Shown: piece by piece, positions 6,922-8,333 of the stretch
Position numbering within the stretch: the first letter of the stretch is position 1
How the letters are laid out: each line of letters begins with the position of its first letter
Assembly: GCA_017462425.1 (NCBI GenBank)
Contig: JAFTRD010000056.1
Location: 1 to 8,333, forward strand
DNA: 8,333 nt
Reading direction: 5' to 3'
From: Clostridia bacterium
GTDB taxonomy: Bacteria; Bacillota_A; Clostridia; Christensenellales; Borkfalkiaceae
Program-made: the position numbers and the translations under genes
Notes under the pieces: model-generated
The model's input: only the letters and a program-made list of their open reading frames with translations
The model's database searches: none
What the model was told of the DNA's origin: nothing

Positions 6922-8032
6922 AAGTCTTGGAGACGTAGGACTGCTCGTATTGGTGGGGGCGTACGCTTTGTTCGGCGTGATTATGGTATATTCCGCCAGC
7001 AGCTATAACGCCCGTGTACTCTATGACGACGAGTTTTATTTTTTTAAAAAACAGCTGATAGGTTACGTGCTGGGATTGGTGGCAATGATCGCCGTAGGAT
7101 TTTTCGACTACCGCAAGCTTTTTAGCGTAAAATGGGTCAAGTGGGTGGTGTATATTATACCTATAATCCTGTTAATTCTGGTATTCGTGCCGGGGATAGG
7201 CGTTACCAACTACGGCGCTACCCGTTGGATTGGGCTGGGACCGATCACCGTGCAGCCCTCCGAGCTTGCCAAGTACGGTTACGTCGTTTTTTGCGCCGCT
7301 TACATAGCCAAAGACCCGATGCGGGTAAAAAGTTTTTTAGGTATTTTGCCTCTTTTAGTCAGCGGCGTTCTGATTTGTATACTCATCATTTTAGAACCGA
7401 ATATGTCCGTTACCATGCTGGTAGCGGCGCTCATGATTTCCATGGTATTCTTAAGCGGTACCAAATTCGTCAATTTACTGTTTTTGGTAATCCCTTGTCT
7501 TATTGCCGTACCTGCGCTTATTTTAGCCGAGCCTTACAGACTGTTACGCTTGAGCGCCTTTTTAAATCCCTGGGCTTCGCCGCAGGACGAGGGGTATCAG
7601 CTGATCCAGTCGCTGTATGCGCTGGGCAACGGCGGTTGGTTTGGCGTGGGACTTTTTAATTCCCGGCAGAAATACCGTTTCTTGCCCTTTGCCGAAAGTG
7701 ATTTTATTCTCTCCATTATCGGGGAGGAGCTGGGCTTTATCGGGATTCTTATTTTGTTTGCGGCGGCGGGACTGATCGTATATAAGGGCTTTAAAATCGC
7801 CTCTGCCTGCGATAATCTGTTCGGGAATATTCTGGCAAGCGGCATTACGCTGGTATTCGGAATTCAAACGCTTTTAAACGCTCTGGTCGTCAGCGGCAGT
7901 ATTCCGCCCACGGGCTTGCCCTTACCGCTTATTTCCAGCGGCAACACCTCCTTGATTATCACAATGCTTTCCATGGGGCTTTTGTATTGTATTTCCAGAC
8001 ACAACGAAGAGAGAAAAAATCATATGATATAG
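6896..8032 (+). CDS. ftsW: Septal peptidoglycan glycosyltransferase FtsW (SEDS family)
   Basis: FtsW is the polytopic SEDS enzyme that polymerises lipid II into glycan strands at the septum, working in a complex with a class B PBP, here presumably the one encoded upstream. The protein is 378 aa with about ten membrane segments (roughly 13-33, 50-70, 81-99, 123-138, 150-168, 170-187, 190-211, 273-296, 308-333, 345-366). The loop GATRWIGLGPITVQPSELAK (107-126) is diagnostic. The large outer loop has NPWASPQDEGYQLIQSL and then FLPFAESDFILSIIGEELGF, where D269 matches the catalytic aspartate known in SEDS proteins. The late motif PTGLPLPLISSGNTSL differs slightly from the usual ISYGGSS form. The start is the first ATG after an in-frame stop, overlapping murD by 26 bp. 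SpoVE, the sporulation paralogue, cannot be excluded from sequence alone, but as the only SEDS gene in the window a division role is likelier. Confidence 0.95.
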   Translation: MLSKNGKSRSLGDVGLLVLVGAYALFGVIMVYSASSYNARVLYDDEFYFFKKQLIGYVLGLVAMIAVGFFDYRKLFSVKWVKWVVYIIPIILLILVFVPGIGVTNYGATRWIGLGPITVQPSELAKYGYVVFCAAYIAKDPMRVKSFLGILPLLVSGVLICILIILEPNMSVTMLVAALMISMVFLSGTKFVNLLFLVIPCLIAVPALILAEPYRLLRLSAFLNPWASPQDEGYQLIQSLYALGNGGWFGVGLFNSRQKYRFLPFAESDFILSIIGEELGFIGILILFAAAGLIVYKGFKIASACDNLFGNILASGITLVFGIQTLLNALVVSGSIPPTGLPLPLISSGNTSLIITMLSMGLLYCISRHNEERKNHMI

Positions 8033-8061
8033 TGATTTTCATCTTACAAGGAGTACTATAC

Positions 8062-8333
8062 ATGGATAAATTTATAATAGAAGGAGGGAACAGACTGTAC
8101 GGTTCAATCAACGTGCAATCGGCAAAAAATTCCGTACTGGTTCTGCTTGCCGACTCTATTTTAACTGAGGAACAAGTGATAATAGAAAACGTTCCTAAAA
8201 TTTCGGACGTTATTCATATGAACGATATTTTGAGAAAGCTCGGCGCAAAGGTGTCCTTTCAGGGCGGAAACGTTTACATTTCAAGCGAAAACGCCGTGGA
8301 ACAGGACATTTCTTCCCATCTCACACGGGAGCT
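8062..8333 (+). CDS. murA: UDP-N-acetylglucosamine 1-carboxyvinyltransferase MurA, N-terminal part (3' end outside window)
   Basis: MurA transfers enolpyruvate from PEP to UDP-GlcNAc, the first committed step of peptidoglycan synthesis, in the cytoplasm. Only 90 residues of a protein of about 420 are in the window. They match the family's N-terminus: FIIEGGNRLYGSINVQSAKN with the substrate-binding pair K22 and N23, then IIENVPKISDV and ILRKLGAKV. The canonical SGAKNxxLP reads QSAKNSVLV here, with Ser for Gly at 20 and Val for Pro at 27. The active-site cysteine lies beyond the window edge, so fosfomycin sensitivity cannot be judged. ATG 8062 follows AAGGAG (8048-8053) at 8 bp, the strongest ribosome-binding site near this junction. 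The gene follows ftsW by 29 bp, in the place where murG is usually found. A diverged paralogue (MurZ type) is possible. Confidence 0.93.
   Translation, partial: MDKFIIEGGNRLYGSINVQSAKNSVLVLLADSILTEEQVIIENVPKISDVIHMNDILRKLGAKVSFQGGNVYISSENAVEQDISSHLTRE

Noticed and set aside
8023..8028. TATGAT as a possible -10 element before murA
   Set aside because: No matching -35 sequence is present about 17 bp upstream, and the hexamer falls within the last codons of ftsW.

Overview
The window lies inside a division and cell wall (dcw) gene cluster. It is read entirely on the + strand, and genes fill almost all of it. In order it holds: the 3' part of rsmH (mraW); an enlarged FtsL-like membrane protein; a class B penicillin-binding protein (FtsI/SpoVD type); murE; mraY; murD; ftsW; and the 5' part of murA. 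Gaps between genes are 11-46 bp, and two junctions overlap (murE/mraY by 4 bp, murD/ftsW by 26 bp). This is the pattern of one co-transcribed operon. I see no convincing internal promoter, terminator, RNA gene, mobile element or CRISPR array.

The organism is most likely a Gram-positive-type bacterium of the Firmicutes, probably Clostridia. The grounds are the strong AGGAG-type Shine-Dalgarno sequences, the Cys-rich C-terminal segment of RsmH, the SpoVD-like sequence around the PBP SxN motif, and the placing of murA inside the dcw cluster. The MurE carries the DNPR signature, which points to a meso-diaminopimelate peptidoglycan. I cannot name a genus. The genetic code looks standard.

The genes cover successive steps of septal wall synthesis. 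MurA commits UDP-GlcNAc to the pathway. MurD and MurE add D-Glu and diamino acid to the UDP-MurNAc peptide. MraY moves the finished precursor onto the lipid carrier to make lipid I. FtsW polymerises lipid II into glycan, and the PBP cross-links it, with the FtsL-like protein as a likely divisome partner of those two. RsmH is the usual rRNA methyltransferase at the head of such clusters. MurF is not between murE and mraY, and MurG is not between ftsW and murA, so both must be encoded elsewhere.

I found no new system here. Two points stand out. The PBP gene has no ATG, GTG or TTG that would include its membrane anchor, and it appears to start at an ATC codon behind a strong ribosome-binding site. 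The protein in the ftsL position has a cytoplasmic tail of about 190 residues, far longer than in the known FtsL family.
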